Shown here piece after piece: positions 5,743-6,311 of a stretch of DNA of 6,311 nt. The first letter of the stretch is position 1. Each line of letters starts with the position of its first letter. Position numbers and translations under genes: made by a program. The notes under the pieces were generated by a model. It did not search any database. It was not told the origin of the DNA and saw only the letters and a list, made by a program, of their open reading frames with translations. This DNA is from Humisphaera sp. (GTDB lineage Bacteria > Planctomycetota > Phycisphaerae > Tepidisphaerales > Tepidisphaeraceae). Location: NCBI GenBank assembly GCA_025351525.1, contig JANXVV010000609.1, positions 1-6,311 of the forward strand, read 5' to 3'.

Positions 5743-6062
5743 AAAACATCCTGTCTGTTGAGGTTAAATTGATGAGGGTTGTGTGCAAAGAATAAGCCCG
5801 AGCGTGTGCCACGGTAACGCACAATCCGGCCATAAAGTGAATCGGTGGGGATCGGAAAGAGGGGATCTTATGAATTTGTTCTGGGACAAGTCTGGAATGG
5901 CCTTAATACTGTACGCACGCGGTAAAAAACGCGTTGTTTGCGGACCGCTCAAATCCTAAAAATCACGCGGGGATCGGAGCTGCAGGCGACGATCTGGATT
6001 CCGCATGAACCTGTTTTCTGCGGAATCCGGGTCGTCGCCTACGGCTCCGATCCCGGCGTGTT
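5743..6062. other. Non-coding gap between phosphatase and hydrolase genes
   Basis: These 320 bases separate two minus-strand genes. The part next to the phosphatase holds a large inverted repeat (5964-6060). In 5743-5963 I see no gene, no clear promoter and no known RNA. It has only small palindromes, such as a 5-bp stem around an A-rich loop at about 5919-5936. A 62-codon minus-strand frame at 5764-5952 starts with TTG and resembles nothing I know. The promoter of the hydrolase gene presumably lies here. Confidence 0.6.
5958..6060 (-). terminator. 42-bp inverted repeat after the phosphatase gene, terminator-like
   Basis: Arms 5964-6005 and 6019-6060 are inverted repeats matching at 37 of 42 positions around a 13-base loop. 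On the minus strand the hairpin begins two bases after the phosphatase stop and is followed one base later by five T (A run at 5958-5962), so it can act as an intrinsic terminator. The stem is far longer than a normal terminator needs, and four of the five mismatches are transitions. Both points suggest a palindromic dispersed element. I see no second copy in the window. Confidence 0.65.
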
Positions 6063-6311
6063 TCAGACACCGTCATTCCGCGCCTCCAACACCAGCCGAT
6101 ACACATACCCATTCGGCTGATACCCCTCCCAAAAGGCCCGGTCATCCCCACCTGATCTTTTACACAATGCCGCCGCGATCGCGGGGCTGCGCGACATGCC
6201 CTGTTCGCAGTGAACCACCACCGCCCCGACCTCGCACTTGTGCTTCTCCACAAACTCACGAATGTCCATTGCCTGCTCCGCCGTCATTAGCTTGATATGC
6301 GCAGGAAGCAC
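6063..6311 (-). CDS. Dual-specificity/tyrosine phosphatase family protein, C-terminal part
   Basis: The frame is open to the window edge, so the N-terminus is missing; the GTG at 6311-6309 is probably an internal valine codon and not the start. Numbering the 82 visible residues from there, the phosphatase loop H34-C35-EQGMS-R41-S42 fits the HCx5R(S/T) signature: C35 is the nucleophile and R41 binds the phosphate. A helix with SPAIAAALCK follows, as is normal for cysteine-based phosphatases, and the C-terminal NGYVYRLVLEA resembles short bacterial members of the family. The general-acid aspartate should lie upstream, outside the window. The substrate could be phosphotyrosine, phosphoserine or a small molecule. 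The stop is directly followed by the large hairpin. Confidence 0.85.
   Translation of the reverse strand: MLPAHIKLMTAEQAMDIREFVEKHKCEVGAVVVHCEQGMSRSPAIAAALCKRSGGDDRAFWEGYQPNGYVYRLVLEARNDGV

Noticed and set aside
5764..5952. 62-codon minus-strand frame in the gap upstream of the hydrolase
   Set aside because: It starts with TTG, has no ribosome binding site and shows no recognisable domain.

Overview
The window looks like an ordinary chromosomal housekeeping stretch from a moderately GC-rich environmental bacterium. My best guess is a planctomycete-like lineage (Phycisphaerae or a relative). The guess rests on three things: a HEAT-repeat lipoprotein next to a general metabolic gene, weak or variable Shine-Dalgarno signals, and several dispersed intergenic repeats that I remember as frequent (and often mis-annotated as short proteins) in Planctomycetota, Verrucomicrobia and similar phyla. 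No ribosomal RNA or other taxonomic marker is present, so this is inference.

Layout. 1-56 is a truncated copy of a GC-rich palindromic repeat. 151-618 (+) is a Bcp-type thiol peroxidase. 619-768 is a convergent gap with a terminator for each flanking gene; the one serving the minus strand is built from a 'HGRDAHAT'-type dispersed palindrome. 769-1725 (-) is a zinc-dependent medium-chain dehydrogenase. 1726-1871 is a gap full of short tandem repeats. 1872-2690 (-) is a HEAT-repeat lipoprotein, apparently co-transcribed behind 2693-3559 (-), the glutamate racemase murI. 3560-3981 is a divergent intergenic region with two oppositely facing copies of the same repeat seen at 1-56. 3982-4377 (+) is a receiver-only response regulator. 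4486-5742 (-) is a membrane-anchored alpha/beta hydrolase. 5743-6062 is non-coding and ends in a 42-bp inverted repeat two bases from the stop codon of 6063-6311 (-), the C-terminal part of a dual-specificity/tyrosine phosphatase that runs off the window.

How the genes relate. Only murI and the HEAT lipoprotein form a convincing operon (2-bp gap, with the ribosome binding site inside the last murI codons). The other genes are single transcription units with unrelated functions: peroxide defence, an oxidoreductase, cell-wall precursor synthesis, signalling, a hydrolase and a phosphatase.

I found no defence system, mobile element, CRISPR array or biosynthetic cluster. What stands out is the intergenic DNA. 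Three copies of one repeat all point toward the nearest start codon, keep a hairpin through compensatory changes, and carry a G-quadruplex motif that shares bases with the hairpin in the two complete copies. There are also two other strong palindromes and degenerate minisatellites.
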